Positions 47,424-55,890 are shown, numbered from the stretch's first letter. The stretch is 64,000 nt of DNA from Casp-actino8 sp001510455 (GCA_027592035.1 JAQCIK010000008.1:12768-76767); one strand, 5' to 3'. A program made the numbers and translations. The notes: generated by a model from the sequence alone, not told the origin.

Positions 47424-47963
47424 ATGTCGTCGACTCACTCGATTCTCGCCATTTCCGGAAGCCTTCGCCGCCAGTCCTCGAACACGGGTCTCGTTCGCAT
47501 GGCTCAACGTCTGGCCCCAGACAGTGTGACTTTTCGGTTCTGGGAGCAATTGGGTGAACTCCCCTACTACAACAAAGATCTCGAATCGGATCCGCCGTCG
47601 ATCGTCGTCGAGTGGCGCGACGCAGTGTCGTCAGCCGACGCGATCTTCATCGCTGCTCCCGAATACAACTTCGGGCCGACCGGGGTCCTGAAGAACGCCA
47701 TCGACTGGGTGACGAGGCCACTCGGTCAGCACGCGCTACGCGGCAAGACGATCAGCATCGTGAGCAGTGCCGGCAGCACCGGTGGCGCGCACATGATCGA
47801 GCAGCTCTCGGGGATCCTCACTCTCCTCGGCAACACGATGGTGAACGAACCAGTGGTGCAGATCGCCAAGGGAGCCGAGCACATCAGTGCCGACGGCACC
47901 ACCACCGACCCCGAGATCGAGGAACTGATCCGTCAGCGACTGGAAAACCTCTCTGGCGAGTGA
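47424..47963 (+). CDS. NADPH-dependent FMN reductase family protein
   Basis: Flavodoxin-like fold of 179 residues that usually reduces FMN or quinones with NAD(P)H. The phosphate loop is I-S-G-S-L-R-R-Q-S-S-N-T and the flavin segment is A-P-E-Y-N-F-G-P-T-G-V-L-K-N-A-I-D-W. The start ATG at 47424 gives a standard N-terminus. It stands alone between divergent GT genes and a convergent unknown gene. It is not the nitroreductase-type domain missing from CofE, so a role in F420 synthesis is only a remote possibility. Confidence 0.92.
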   Translation: MSSTHSILAISGSLRRQSSNTGLVRMAQRLAPDSVTFRFWEQLGELPYYNKDLESDPPSIVVEWRDAVSSADAIFIAAPEYNFGPTGVLKNAIDWVTRPLGQHALRGKTISIVSSAGSTGGAHMIEQLSGILTLLGNTMVNEPVVQIAKGAEHISADGTTTDPEIEELIRQRLENLSGE

Positions 47964-47971
47964 TCACCACG

Positions 47972-49288
47972 TCAGCTGAACGACTGGTCGCTCACGGCGA
48001 GCGAGGTCTTCGGCCGCGACGGTGCAGTCCAGAGCGCTTCACCTCGCACATCACTGCTCGACCACGATGGGTCCACACCACTTCGAAGAACGAAGCCAGC
48101 GGGTCCGTCGATCTCCCACAACACGGCTGGACGCTCACCGTGCCAACGAACGGCGAACGACACGGTGTGCCGGTCACCGACGGCGATCCCGTGCGCCTCG
48201 CACGACACGCCGAGCCAATCGTTGGGCATTCCGTCGGGCAGCAACGTGACCGTGTCGCGCGCCGTGAGGCGAGCCAAGCGGTCGTGCACGAGCGCCGGCA
48301 GCACGTGACGCGACACGGCCAGCGACGTCACCGGTTCGACGTCTCCCCATGCCGCGCACATATCGTCGGCACGACAGCCGCGAACGCGCGCCACGGCGGC
48401 CACCAGATCGGCCCGCGCTCGCTCGTCGTCTCCGAACAGTCGGCTAGCAGCCGTCACGGCGAGTCGCGCCGTCGTGTGATCGAGTCGGCCCCGACGCATG
48501 TCGTCGAGCATCTCTTCGATTCGTCCGACGACGAACACCGGATCGGCCACCTCCACATTGGCTCGAACTCGCTCGTCGAGATCGAGCAGACGTTCGGCAG
48601 CCGACTCGGCATGGTCACCGAGCAGGATCGCCTGGCATCGCGCCGAGGTGACACGTTCGCCGAGCGGAACACCGTCGAGCAGATCGGGAACGACGAGACG
48701 CCCGCCTCGATCGACCACCGCCGACCAGCCACGCATCACCGATTCCACGTCGGGAAGTTCCGCCGGTAGCGAATCGACACGTCCGTCGTGGCGCAACACG
48801 ACTCGAGCGCTCGATCGATGGCCGATCGGAACCACGAGCGGTCGATTCGGTAGATCGAGACCGGGTGCAGGCCATTCCTCCGAGGACGTCGTCGGACGGA
48901 AAGTGATGAGATCGGTACGAGTGAGCGCAACGGCGACGGGAAGCGCCGATTCGTTCGACACGTCGATGACGGTCGCCCCCACGTCTCCGACCGTCGTGCT
49001 CCAGACCGTCTGCACCACATCACCTCGAGGCACTCGCATTCGAGTCTCGATCACCGGCACACCATCGACGAGACGTTGGCGCACGGCCGCCTCGCGGTCG
49101 GGGTGATGCCAACGATCATCAGCGGCCACGAACCAGCGCAGTGGCGACGATCCGTCCTTCGGATGAACGTCGCCCCACGGCCTGACCACGGCTCGCCACG
49201 GCGAGCCGAGCACGCCCGTCGCCGCACCCGCAACGACGGGTGGATCGACGTTCGCAGCGCTTCGTCGCCACCACCTAGCCAAGTTCAC
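47972..49288 (-). CDS. Hypothetical protein, 438 aa, beta-helical-beta layout
   Basis: Not assigned to a known function. The N-terminal 190 residues look beta-rich (T-V-W-S-T-T-V-G-D-V-G-A-T-V-I-D-V-S-N), like substrate-binding sandwiches of carbohydrate enzymes. The middle (about 240-340) is helical. The C-terminus has F-A-V-R-W-H-G-E-R-P-A-V-L-W-E and S-G-V-D-P-S-W-S-S, a module I believe recurs in actinobacterial hypothetical proteins. No signal peptide or membrane helix. The GTG at 49288 overlaps the gpsA 3' end by 14 bases; an ATG at 49327 is an alternative. Confidence 0.75.
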   Translation of the reverse strand: MNLARWWRRSAANVDPPVVAGAATGVLGSPWRAVVRPWGDVHPKDGSSPLRWFVAADDRWHHPDREAAVRQRLVDGVPVIETRMRVPRGDVVQTVWSTTVGDVGATVIDVSNESALPVAVALTRTDLITFRPTTSSEEWPAPGLDLPNRPLVVPIGHRSSARVVLRHDGRVDSLPAELPDVESVMRGWSAVVDRGGRLVVPDLLDGVPLGERVTSARCQAILLGDHAESAAERLLDLDERVRANVEVADPVFVVGRIEEMLDDMRRGRLDHTTARLAVTAASRLFGDDERARADLVAAVARVRGCRADDMCAAWGDVEPVTSLAVSRHVLPALVHDRLARLTARDTVTLLPDGMPNDWLGVSCEAHGIAVGDRHTVSFAVRWHGERPAVLWEIDGPAGFVLRSGVDPSWSSSDVRGEALWTAPSRPKTSLAVSDQSFS

Positions 49289-50282
49289 TCCGCCGTCGAC
49301 GTTGCATGAGGGCCGCCATGGCATCACTCGCCGCTCGGCCCTGATGACACACCGCGACCACCTGCTCGGTGATCGGCATCTCGACGTCGTGGCGACGGGC
49401 CAAGTCGAGAACTGACGGCGAGCTCTTCACACCCTCGGCGACCATCGTCATCGACTCCATGATGGCATCGATGGATTCACCACGACCAAGGCGCAGACCC
49501 ACCTGATTGTTGCGGCTCTGCGTCGACGAACACGTGGCGATCAGGTCGCCCATTCCGGCCAACCCGGCGAACGTGAGACCCTCACCTCCCATCGCCATAC
49601 CGAGTCGAGTCATCTCGGCCAGTCCTCGCGTGATGATGCTGGCGCGAGTGTTGTCGCCGAATCCCATGCCAGCGGCCATTCCCGAGGCGATGGCGATCAC
49701 GTTCTTGGCGACTCCGGCGATCTCGCTGCCGACGACGTCGGGGTTCGTGTACACGCGCAGAGTCGGTCGCGAAAAGACTCGCTGCAACTCGTGCGCGATC
49801 GTGGTGTCGTCGATGGCGACCACTGCTGCTGCCGGTTGGCCGGCCATGATCTCCTTGGCGAGATTCGGTCCGGTCAGAACAGCGACCGGATGACCCGGCA
49901 TCTCGTCCGCCACGACTTCGCTCATTCGTTTCAACGAACTGCGCTCGAGGCCCTTGGCCAGACTCACGACCGGCACCCATGGCCGAACGTATCGGGCCAC
50001 CTCGATCACGACGTCGCGAAATCCGTGAGATGGAACACCCATGACCACGACATCGGCCGAAGCCACTGCGTCGGCCATCGACGCCGTGAACTCGAGATCC
50101 TGGGGAAGCGGCGCATCGGGCAAGTAGCGATCGTTGCGTCGAGTCGTCGCCATGACGTCGACCAGTTCGCGATTTCTGGCCCACAACACCGTCGGAGCGT
50201 TCGGTGCCACGATCGACGCCACCGTCGTTCCCCACGACCCGGCACCGATCACCGCCACCCTCATCGAACGACCGTTCGTCAT
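49275..50282 (-). CDS. gpsA: Glycerol-3-phosphate dehydrogenase [NAD(P)+]
   Basis: Reduces dihydroxyacetone phosphate to sn-glycerol-3-phosphate for phospholipid synthesis. 335 residues from the ATG at 50282; a later ATG at 50264 gives M-R-V-A-V-I-G. The NAD fold is V-A-V-I-G-A-G-S-W-G-T-T and the substrate lysine region is E-I-A-G-V-A-K-N-V-I-A-I-A-S-G. Further blocks are T-G-P-N-L-A-K-E-I and G-D-N-T-R-A-S-I-I-T-R-G. Its 3' end overlaps the unknown gene downstream. Divergent from cofC. Confidence 0.96.
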   Translation of the reverse strand: MTNGRSMRVAVIGAGSWGTTVASIVAPNAPTVLWARNRELVDVMATTRRNDRYLPDAPLPQDLEFTASMADAVASADVVVMGVPSHGFRDVVIEVARYVRPWVPVVSLAKGLERSSLKRMSEVVADEMPGHPVAVLTGPNLAKEIMAGQPAAAVVAIDDTTIAHELQRVFSRPTLRVYTNPDVVGSEIAGVAKNVIAIASGMAAGMGFGDNTRASIITRGLAEMTRLGMAMGGEGLTFAGLAGMGDLIATCSSTQSRNNQVGLRLGRGESIDAIMESMTMVAEGVKSSPSVLDLARRHDVEMPITEQVVAVCHQGRAASDAMAALMQRRRRSELG

Positions 50283-50338
50283 CTCGTTCACCCCCACTCC
50301 GAGCGTAACGGCGCGAGGCTCACTCGTAGGCTCGATGC

Positions 50339-50959
50339 GTGGACCTCGCCCTCGTCGTTCCCGTGCGCTCCTTCGACCTGGGCAAATCACGTCTGTCCGA
50401 GTCGCTGTCTCCCGATCAGCGAGAACGACTGGCTCGTGCGATGGCCGAGGTCGTCGTCGACGCCCGTCACGAGGTGCGAACTTTCGTGGTCTGCGACGAC
50501 GAGCGCATCGCCGACTGGGCGAATGAGCGAGGCGCCACACCCATCCGAGTGTCGGCGGTCGGCCTGAACGCGTCACTCACCGAAGCACTGCCGACAATCG
50601 TCCGGAGTGGTATCTCACACGTCGCCGTCTGCCATGCCGATCTCCCACTCGCCACCGATCTCGGCTCGATCCTCACCTCGGCCATCCGCAATGCGCCCGA
50701 GGATTCCGTCCTCCTCGCTCCCGATCGCCACCAGGACGGGACCAACGTGGCCGTCATTCCCCGTCGACATCTCTCGCGTTGGCAGTTTTGCTACGGGTCG
50801 GACTCGTTCACCGCCCACAGCGATCTGACCGAAACGATCGGCGTTCCGCTCACCGTCGTCACCGACGACCGTCTCGCCACCGACGTCGACACGGTCGACG
50901 ACCTGACTCTGGTGAGAGACTTCGTAGCGACCCACTTGCCCGAATGGACCGCACCATGA
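50339..50959 (+). CDS. cofC: 2-phospho-L-lactate / PEP guanylyltransferase (CofC/FbiD)
   Basis: Activates phospholactate or PEP with GTP for CofD. 206 residues from a GTG start. The nucleotidyltransferase loop is P-V-R-S-F-D-L-G-K-S-R-L-S, and the block H-A-D-L-P-L-A-T holds the metal acid. A-P-D-R-H-Q-D-G-T-N-V and D-V-D-T-V-D-D-L are family-typical. It lies about 9 kb from cofDE, separated by glycan genes, and is coupled by ATGA to the PIG-L deacetylase. Confidence 0.94.
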   Translation: MDLALVVPVRSFDLGKSRLSESLSPDQRERLARAMAEVVVDARHEVRTFVVCDDERIADWANERGATPIRVSAVGLNASLTEALPTIVRSGISHVAVCHADLPLATDLGSILTSAIRNAPEDSVLLAPDRHQDGTNVAVIPRRHLSRWQFCYGSDSFTAHSDLTETIGVPLTVVTDDRLATDVDTVDDLTLVRDFVATHLPEWTAP

Positions 50960-51735
50960 CCGACGCCAACGAACCCGGCCAGCCGTCGATCCCCGTTTCG
51001 ACCGCCGGCCCCACCATCTCGAGCGTCGATCTGGCGACACCGTCGGTCGCGCTGGCGATCGGAGCTCACCCCGACGACATCGAGTTCGGGTGTGGAGGAA
51101 CTCTGGCCAAGTGGGCCGCGGCCGGATGCACGATTCATCACCTCGTTCTCACCGACGGTTCGAAAGGCACGTGGGACGTCGACGCCGACACCCGAGCCCT
51201 CGTCGTGCGACGACAGCTCGAGCAGCGAGAGGCAGCACGCCGTCTGGGTTCGACGGGCGAGGTCGTCTTCCTCGAGCAGATCGACGGTGAACTCGCCGAA
51301 TCGCCGGCCCTCGTGAGCGAGATCGCCCGTCACATTCGGCGGCTCCGACCGAATGTCGTCCTCGGACACGATCCGTGGAAGCGCTACCGGCTCCATCCCG
51401 ACCATCGCCATGCCGGCTTCCTCACCTGTGACGCGATCGTCGTCGCCCGCGATCCTCACTTCTGCCCCGAACACGGCATCGCCCACCACCGTCCCGATGC
51501 CCTTCTGCTCTGGGAAGCCGACGAACCCGACCATGCCGAAGACGTCTCTCGGTCGGTCGACGCGAAGATCGACGCCTTGCTGGCCCACGGGTCTCAGTTC
51601 GAGAGCACCATGAAGGCCACCGACGCCGACGCGCTGGCCGCCTTCGAGCGTCGAATCCGCCGACGGTTGGCCGAACTCGGGAACGACATCGGTCGCGCGG
51701 CCGCCGAGATCTTCAAGAAGATCGACAACCTCTAG
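50956..51735 (+). CDS. PIG-L family deacetylase
   Basis: Zinc-dependent N-acetylglucosamine-type deacetylase of the LmbE/PIG-L family, 259 residues. The zinc motif is A-H-P-D-D (37-41) with the third ligand in H-P-D-H-R-H-A-G. A further block is G-C-G-G-T-L-A-K-W. Some relatives act in mycothiol synthesis (MshB) or on glycolipids; this one cannot be assigned. Start ATG overlaps the cofC stop by four bases. Its stop shares CTAG with the convergent TIGR03084 gene. Confidence 0.92.
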   Translation: MTDANEPGQPSIPVSTAGPTISSVDLATPSVALAIGAHPDDIEFGCGGTLAKWAAAGCTIHHLVLTDGSKGTWDVDADTRALVVRRQLEQREAARRLGSTGEVVFLEQIDGELAESPALVSEIARHIRRLRPNVVLGHDPWKRYRLHPDHRHAGFLTCDAIVVARDPHFCPEHGIAHHRPDALLLWEADEPDHAEDVSRSVDAKIDALLAHGSQFESTMKATDADALAAFERRIRRRLAELGNDIGRAAAEIFKKIDNL

Positions 51736-52547
51736 CGAAGGCGAGGCGCGCGCCCGGAACCGGCCGGTCCGGCGAAGGCTTGGGCGATCTCCATCCACTC
51801 ACCCGCCGCCTCACCGAGAACGGTGAGCGACGTCTCGGACATGTGTCGACGCTGCACCACCAACAGGCAGAAGTCGAGAGCCGATCCACTCACCGATCCG
51901 CCCTCGGCGTCTCGTTCACCCCACACCCATCGCTCTCCGTCGGGTGCGCTCAATTCGACGCGGATCGGACGTCGGTCGGCCTCGCGCCCGTTGACCATGA
52001 GGCTGTACGGCCGGGCCGACACCCCGATATGGGAGACGTGACGCAATCGGGACGACGCGACGATCGGTCGTCCGAGGGCGTCGGCGACGTCACATCCATG
52101 CGCCCACGTTTCCATGAGACGCGCCGTCAGGAACGACGTGACCGACATCGATGGTCCGTACCACGGAACCCTGATCGTCTCGTCCACCTGCCGGGCGGCT
52201 TCACCGAGTCGGGCTCGATTGGTGTTCCACTCACCCACGAGTTCGTCGGCTGACACGAGTCGACCGAGTTCGATCGACAGATCACGTGGCGCCGCGGCGA
52301 TCAGACGCTCTCGATCGGCTGTGAAGTTCTCGGGATCGACGAGGGCGAGGGTGGCCCGATGATCGAAGAACGCCAAGTGACTGATCTGATCAGCGATCGA
52401 CCACTCGGGCGATGGTGTCGCCCGACGCCAATCAGAGGGGGTGAGATCACCCACCATCTCGGCCAGGACGGCGTGCTCATCGGCCAGGTCGGCACAGATC
52501 TCGGCACGGCTCGGACGGCTCACGTCAGGCAGTGTCGTCGGTTCCAC
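51732..52547 (-). CDS. TIGR03084-family DinB-like protein
   Basis: 271 residues. The N-terminal four-helix MDMPI/DinB domain has W-S-I-A-D-Q-I-S-H-L-A-F-F-D-H and M-E-T-W-A-H-G-C-D-V, giving the His ligands of a metal site. The C-terminal half has the alpha/beta segment V-W-G-E-R-D-A-E-G-G-S-V-S-G-S-A. This layout matches TIGR03084, actinobacterial proteins of unknown function related to maleylpyruvate isomerases that may use mycothiol. Ends within the stop of the PIG-L gene (CTAG overlap). Confidence 0.88.
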   Translation of the reverse strand: MEPTTLPDVSRPSRAEICADLADEHAVLAEMVGDLTPSDWRRATPSPEWSIADQISHLAFFDHRATLALVDPENFTADRERLIAAAPRDLSIELGRLVSADELVGEWNTNRARLGEAARQVDETIRVPWYGPSMSVTSFLTARLMETWAHGCDVADALGRPIVASSRLRHVSHIGVSARPYSLMVNGREADRRPIRVELSAPDGERWVWGERDAEGGSVSGSALDFCLLVVQRRHMSETSLTVLGEAAGEWMEIAQAFAGPAGSGRAPRLR

Positions 52548-52567
52548 GGCGAAAGGGAAATCGAGCC

Positions 52568-52603
52568 GGAAAATGAAATCGAGCGGGGTTTCCCCCGCTC
52601 GAT
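52568..52603 (-). terminator. Intrinsic terminator of the H1-like gene
   Basis: 11-bp perfect stem: arms 52578-52588 (ATCGAGCGGGG) and 52593-52603 around a 4-base loop. On the minus strand it is followed by TTTCATTTT (plus-strand A-rich stretch 52570-52579). It lies 28 bases after the stop of the Lys/Ala-rich gene. Confidence 0.8.
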
Positions 52604-52631
52604 CCGTTCCGTACCCGTGGTGGGTGACGAA

Positions 52632-52958
52632 TTACTTCTTGGCTGTACGACGCTTGCGGCGCGCCGGGGCCTTCTTGGCCGGAGCCTTCTTGGCAGCAGC
52701 CTTCTTCGGAGCTGCCTTCTTCTTGGCTGCCTTGCGCTTGGCCGGAGCCTTCTTGGCAGCTGCCTTCTTCTTGGCTGCCTTCTTCTTTGCCGGTGCCTTC
52801 TTGGCCGCTGCCTTGCGCTTGGCCGGAGCCTTCTTGGCAGCTGCCTTCTTCTTGGCTGCCTTCTTCTTTGCCGGTGCCTTCTTGGCCGCTGCCTTGCGCT
52901 TGGCCGGAGCCTTGCGCTTCGCGGGGGCCTTCTTGGCTGCCTTCTTCTTTGCTGCCAT
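52632..52958 (-). CDS. Lys/Ala-rich histone H1-like protein
   Basis: 108 residues made almost only of Lys, Ala, Pro and Arg, in repeats of the type K-K-A-P-A-K-R-K-A and K-K-A-A-K-K-K. It resembles the C-terminal tails of bacterial H1-like proteins (HctB, AlgP) and mycobacterial nucleoid proteins, but has no folded domain. Likely a non-specific DNA- or RNA-binding, chromatin-compacting protein. A 27-residue unit is duplicated exactly at DNA level (81 bp). RBS AAAGGGA precedes the ATG and an intrinsic terminator follows. Divergent from PIN-PhoH across 362 bases. Confidence 0.88.
   Translation of the reverse strand: MAAKKKAAKKAPAKRKAPAKRKAAAKKAPAKKKAAKKKAAAKKAPAKRKAAAKKAPAKKKAAKKKAAAKKAPAKRKAAKKKAAPKKAAAKKAPAKKAPARRKRRTAKK
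52726..52913. repeat. Tandem repeat, 81-bp period, 2.3 copies
   Basis: Bases 52726-52832 are identical to 52807-52913, so each base matches the one 81 positions later. The repeat lies inside the H1-like gene and encodes a 27-residue unit. Exact identity at third positions points to recent duplication; copy number could vary between strains. Confidence 0.9.
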
Positions 52959-53320
52959 GGGATATCCCTTTCTGATGGTTACTGCAGTGTGTTTTTGTTC
53001 GTGTGATCCGGCGAGGCATGCGCTCTCCGAAACTCACGTCGAGTCGAAGTCGGTCGGCCGGAGCCACCACTCGACCCGAATGTTCATTCGTCGTTCCTCG
53101 GGTGGAACGGACATATTTGACGAGAATTCGCGACGGTTTACAAGCAATCTGGTTGTTGCAAGTGCAACGAGAGGTTGGTGACCACCGACTGCGGACGCGG
53201 TATCCACCACCTGACCGCTCCGGTCGGTAACACTGAGCGAGCCGGATCGCCCCTCATCCGGTCCTCTCACGTGACCTCGTCACGATCCAACGACACGTTC
53301 AGCGAGACAAGGGAGATTCG
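52959..53320. promoter_or_regulatory. 362-base divergent intergenic region with dyad
   Basis: Separates the H1-like gene (-) from PIN-PhoH (+). It holds the dyad GTTGCA-AG-TGCAAC (53155-53168), operator-like. It also holds a possible 26-codon minus-strand frame (53114 down to 53034) ending L-R-P-T-D-F-D-S-T, which I cannot confirm as coding. A TTGACG box lies at 53117-53122, but no convincing -10 follows it. No tRNA-like structure is seen. Confidence 0.35.
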
Positions 53321-54769
53321 GTGGCCGATTCGGTGCGGACACAGCGGGCGACGACCAACACTCCTCGACAGGGCCGAGCGAATCGCCGGTCCACTCCACC
53401 GAAACACGACTCCGAACACTCCTCCGAACACGGCAACTCCGACTCCACGCCGACTGGTTCGCGCATCGTTCTCGACACCTCGGTTCTGATCGCCGACACC
53501 CAGTGTCTCGGCGCCTATCCGGGGTGCGACATCGTCATTCCGCTGACCGTGATCGAAGAACTCGACGGCCTGAAGAGCCGCGCCGACGACGTCGGCCGTT
53601 CGGCCCGCGCCGCCCTCCGACGACTGGAGGAGATTCGCTTGTCGGCGGGAGGCTCCCTCGCCGAACCAGTCGCCCTCGACGACTCCGGTGCCACGGTGCA
53701 CATCGAGATCAACGGGATCCAGCGCCATTTGCTGGTGGAACACGGCCTCGATCCGGCCAAACCCGACAATCGCATCATCGGTGCCGCCCTCGGACAGGCG
53801 CAGATCTCCCCTACTCGCATGGTGTCGAACGATGCGGCACTGCGCTTGAAGGCGGCCCATCTCGGTCTGGTCGCGCACGAACATCAGCCGAACGGGCACG
53901 TACGCGACAGTCGCCCACTCGGCTGGGTGTCGGTTGATGCCAACACCGACATCGTCGACCGCCTGTACGACGGTGACGGACTGGCTCCGAGCGAACTGGT
54001 CGACGACGACAGCCTCACCGAGAACTCCTTCGTCGTCGTGCGAGCCGGGAGCCAATCCGCCCTCGCCCGCTGCCAGGACGATGACGTACGGCTGGTCTCG
54101 CCGTCATCCCCTGAGGCGTGGGGACTGCGCGCCCGCTCGAAAGAACAACGTTTCGCGCTCGAATTGCTCCTCGACCCCGAGGTGAGTGTCGTCGCCCTCG
54201 ACGGGCGTGCCGGAACCGGCAAGACGGTTCTGGCCATCGCGGCCGGACTGGAGCAAGTCGTCGAAGAACGCCGTTACGAGAAGTTGGCGGTGTACCGCCC
54301 CCTCGTCCCGGTCGGTCGAGCCGACGTCGGGTTCCTCCCCGGTGGCCTCGATGAAAAACTCGATCCGTGGATGTCGGCCATTCACGACGCCATCGTTGCC
54401 CTGTCGGATCAACGATCGAACCGCGAAGCCCGCGGCATGATCGACGAATTGATGGCTCGCAATCAATTGTCACTCGAGTCGGTCACGTTCCTTCGCGGAC
54501 GCTCGCTGCACCGACAGTTCCTCGTGGTCGACGAGGCCCAGAACCTCGAACCCACCACTTTGAAGACGATCCTCACTCGTATCGGTGACGGCACCAAAGT
54601 CGTGTTCACCGGTGACACCAGTCAGATCGATGCCCCGTATCTCGGCGAGACCAACAATGCGCTCGCCGTCCTCATCGGCGCCTTCCGAGGTCAGCGCTGC
54701 TTCGGCCATGTGACCCTGACCTCGTGCGAACGAGGTGAAGTGGCCTCCTTGGCCGCTGAGCTGCTCTAG
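53321..54769 (+). CDS. PIN-PhoH (PhoH2-type) ATPase/ribonuclease
   Basis: 482 residues from a GTG with RBS AAGGGAGA. A disordered basic N-terminus (about 1-46) precedes a PIN nuclease domain (I-V-L-D-T-S-V-L-I-A-D; acids near Asp52, Glu79, Asp149, Asp171). The C-terminal PhoH ATPase has Walker A G-R-A-G-T-G-K-T (295-302) and F-L-V-V-D-E-A-Q-N. It also has V-V-F-T-G-D-T-S-Q-I-D. Related PhoH2 proteins are RNA-unwinding ribonucleases and have been linked to toxin-antitoxin loci. No antitoxin-like partner is obvious unless the tiny minus-strand frame upstream is real. Confidence 0.93.
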   Translation: MADSVRTQRATTNTPRQGRANRRSTPPKHDSEHSSEHGNSDSTPTGSRIVLDTSVLIADTQCLGAYPGCDIVIPLTVIEELDGLKSRADDVGRSARAALRRLEEIRLSAGGSLAEPVALDDSGATVHIEINGIQRHLLVEHGLDPAKPDNRIIGAALGQAQISPTRMVSNDAALRLKAAHLGLVAHEHQPNGHVRDSRPLGWVSVDANTDIVDRLYDGDGLAPSELVDDDSLTENSFVVVRAGSQSALARCQDDDVRLVSPSSPEAWGLRARSKEQRFALELLLDPEVSVVALDGRAGTGKTVLAIAAGLEQVVEERRYEKLAVYRPLVPVGRADVGFLPGGLDEKLDPWMSAIHDAIVALSDQRSNREARGMIDELMARNQLSLESVTFLRGRSLHRQFLVVDEAQNLEPTTLKTILTRIGDGTKVVFTGDTSQIDAPYLGETNNALAVLIGAFRGQRCFGHVTLTSCERGEVASLAAELL

Positions 54770-54846
54770 TCACGAGGGCGGCCGACCTCGGGTCGCCTGC
54801 TCATCCCTGTTCGGGAAAATCCCTGGTCACGAGTTCACATTTCCTC

Positions 54847-54875
54847 TTGACGCTGGGGGTTTTTCGATTTAGTGT
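54847..54875 (+). promoter_or_regulatory. Candidate whiB promoter
   Basis: TTGACG (54847-54852), a 17-base spacer and TAGTGT (54870-54875) fit a sigma-70-like promoter about 70 bases before the whiB start. A TTAAAT at 54875-54880 is an alternative -10 with poorer spacing. The 178-base gap after phoH shows nothing else clear. Confidence 0.5.
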
Positions 54876-54947
54876 TAAATGCGTGCGGTGGGGACTCACC
54901 CCTCCGGTCCCCACCGCCCCACATCTCGAGGTGAAAGGCAGGTTGCC

Positions 54948-55262
54948 ATGTCGGCTCTCGAATCTCTGGTCCTGGAAGTATCGGCGTCGTCCGACTGGAT
55001 GGATCACGCCGTGTGCAAAGGTCGCACCCATCTCTTTTTCCCCCCGAAAGCCGAACGGCCCCAAGCCCGAGTCCGTCGTGAGGCTCAGGCCCGACTCCTC
55101 TGTCGGACCTGCCCGGTGAACTCCGAATGTCAGTCGTTCGCCCGCGACAACCGTGAGTACGGATTCTGGGGCGGCGAGTCCGAAGAAGAGCGTCATCTGG
55201 CCGGCTTCACGGTCGCCGCACCCATCGGAGTGCGCGCCCGCGGTCAGCGTTCTCTCGTCTGA
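54948..55262 (+). CDS. WhiB-family transcriptional regulator
   Basis: Iron-sulfur-dependent DNA-binding regulator unique to Actinobacteria and their phages. 104 residues from the ATG at 54948. The cluster-binding cysteines are Cys23, Cys52, Cys55 and Cys61 (C-X28-C-X2-C-X5-C). The turn Y-G-F-W-G-G-E-S (71-78) and the basic tail R-A-R-G-Q complete the fold. F-F-P-P-K-A-E-R-P-Q and L-C-R-T-C-P-V are characteristic. Which WhiB subclass it belongs to is not certain. It has its own candidate promoter. Confidence 0.96.
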   Translation: MSALESLVLEVSASSDWMDHAVCKGRTHLFFPPKAERPQARVRREAQARLLCRTCPVNSECQSFARDNREYGFWGGESEEERHLAGFTVAAPIGVRARGQRSLV

Positions 55263-55302
55263 CCACCTCGGGTCGACATCACCCGACGCCTAGGGTGACG
55301 CC

Positions 55303-55890
55303 GTGTCTCGTGCCCCCTCGGCTCCCCCGCCGAATTGTCGTTTCGCCGTGGTCGATCTCGAGACCACCGGTCTGCGGGCGAGTGACGACCACATCCTTCA
55401 GATGGCCGTCGTCCACCAGGACGCAGGTGGACGACGTCTCGGAGAATGGTCGACCTACGTCCGCCCTCCTCGGCGTTGGCGCACGTCGCTCGGTCCGACC
55501 GAGATTCACGGCATCACTCGTCGACGAGTGATCTTGGCCCCGTCACTGTCCGATGCCCTTCGGACCTTCGTCAGGCTCACGCACGGGTGCATCGTCGTCG
55601 CCCACAATGCGGCCTTCGACTTGGGGTTCCTTCACGCCGCCTCGGAGCGAACCGGGATCGCACTCGAGCACACCGGATCACTGTGCACTCTTCACCTGTC
55701 ACGGCAACTGGGTGAACGAGGTCAGGCCAATCACAAGCTGACGTCGCTGTGTGCCGAATTCGGCATCGATCCCGGTCGGGCCCACGATGCCCTGTACGAC
55801 GCCCGCGCGGCCGGGGCAGTTCTTCCCCATCTCATGGCGCGACTCGAGCTCACCTCACCCGAGGATCTTGCTCGTTACGTACGTTCGTAG
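55303..55890 (+). CDS. DnaQ-like 3'-5' exonuclease
   Basis: DEDDh-family exonuclease of 195 residues, related to DNA polymerase III epsilon and RNase T. Exo I is V-V-D-L-E-T-T-G-L, Exo II is A-H-N-A-A-F-D-L-G-F and Exo III is A-H-D-A-L-Y-D-A-R-A-A. The segment I-H-G-I-T-R is also typical. Start GTG at 55303, 40 bases after whiB. A stand-alone proofreading or nucleic-acid trimming enzyme; partner unknown. Its 3' end overlaps pafC by 16 bases on the opposite strand. Confidence 0.93.
   Translation: MSRAPSAPPPNCRFAVVDLETTGLRASDDHILQMAVVHQDAGGRRLGEWSTYVRPPRRWRTSLGPTEIHGITRRRVILAPSLSDALRTFVRLTHGCIVVAHNAAFDLGFLHAASERTGIALEHTGSLCTLHLSRQLGERGQANHKLTSLCAEFGIDPGRAHDALYDARAAGAVLPHLMARLELTSPEDLARYVRS

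Noticed and set aside
52726..52913. CRISPR-like array
   Set aside because: The 81-bp units are directly adjacent, coding and without spacers; they belong to the H1-like gene.
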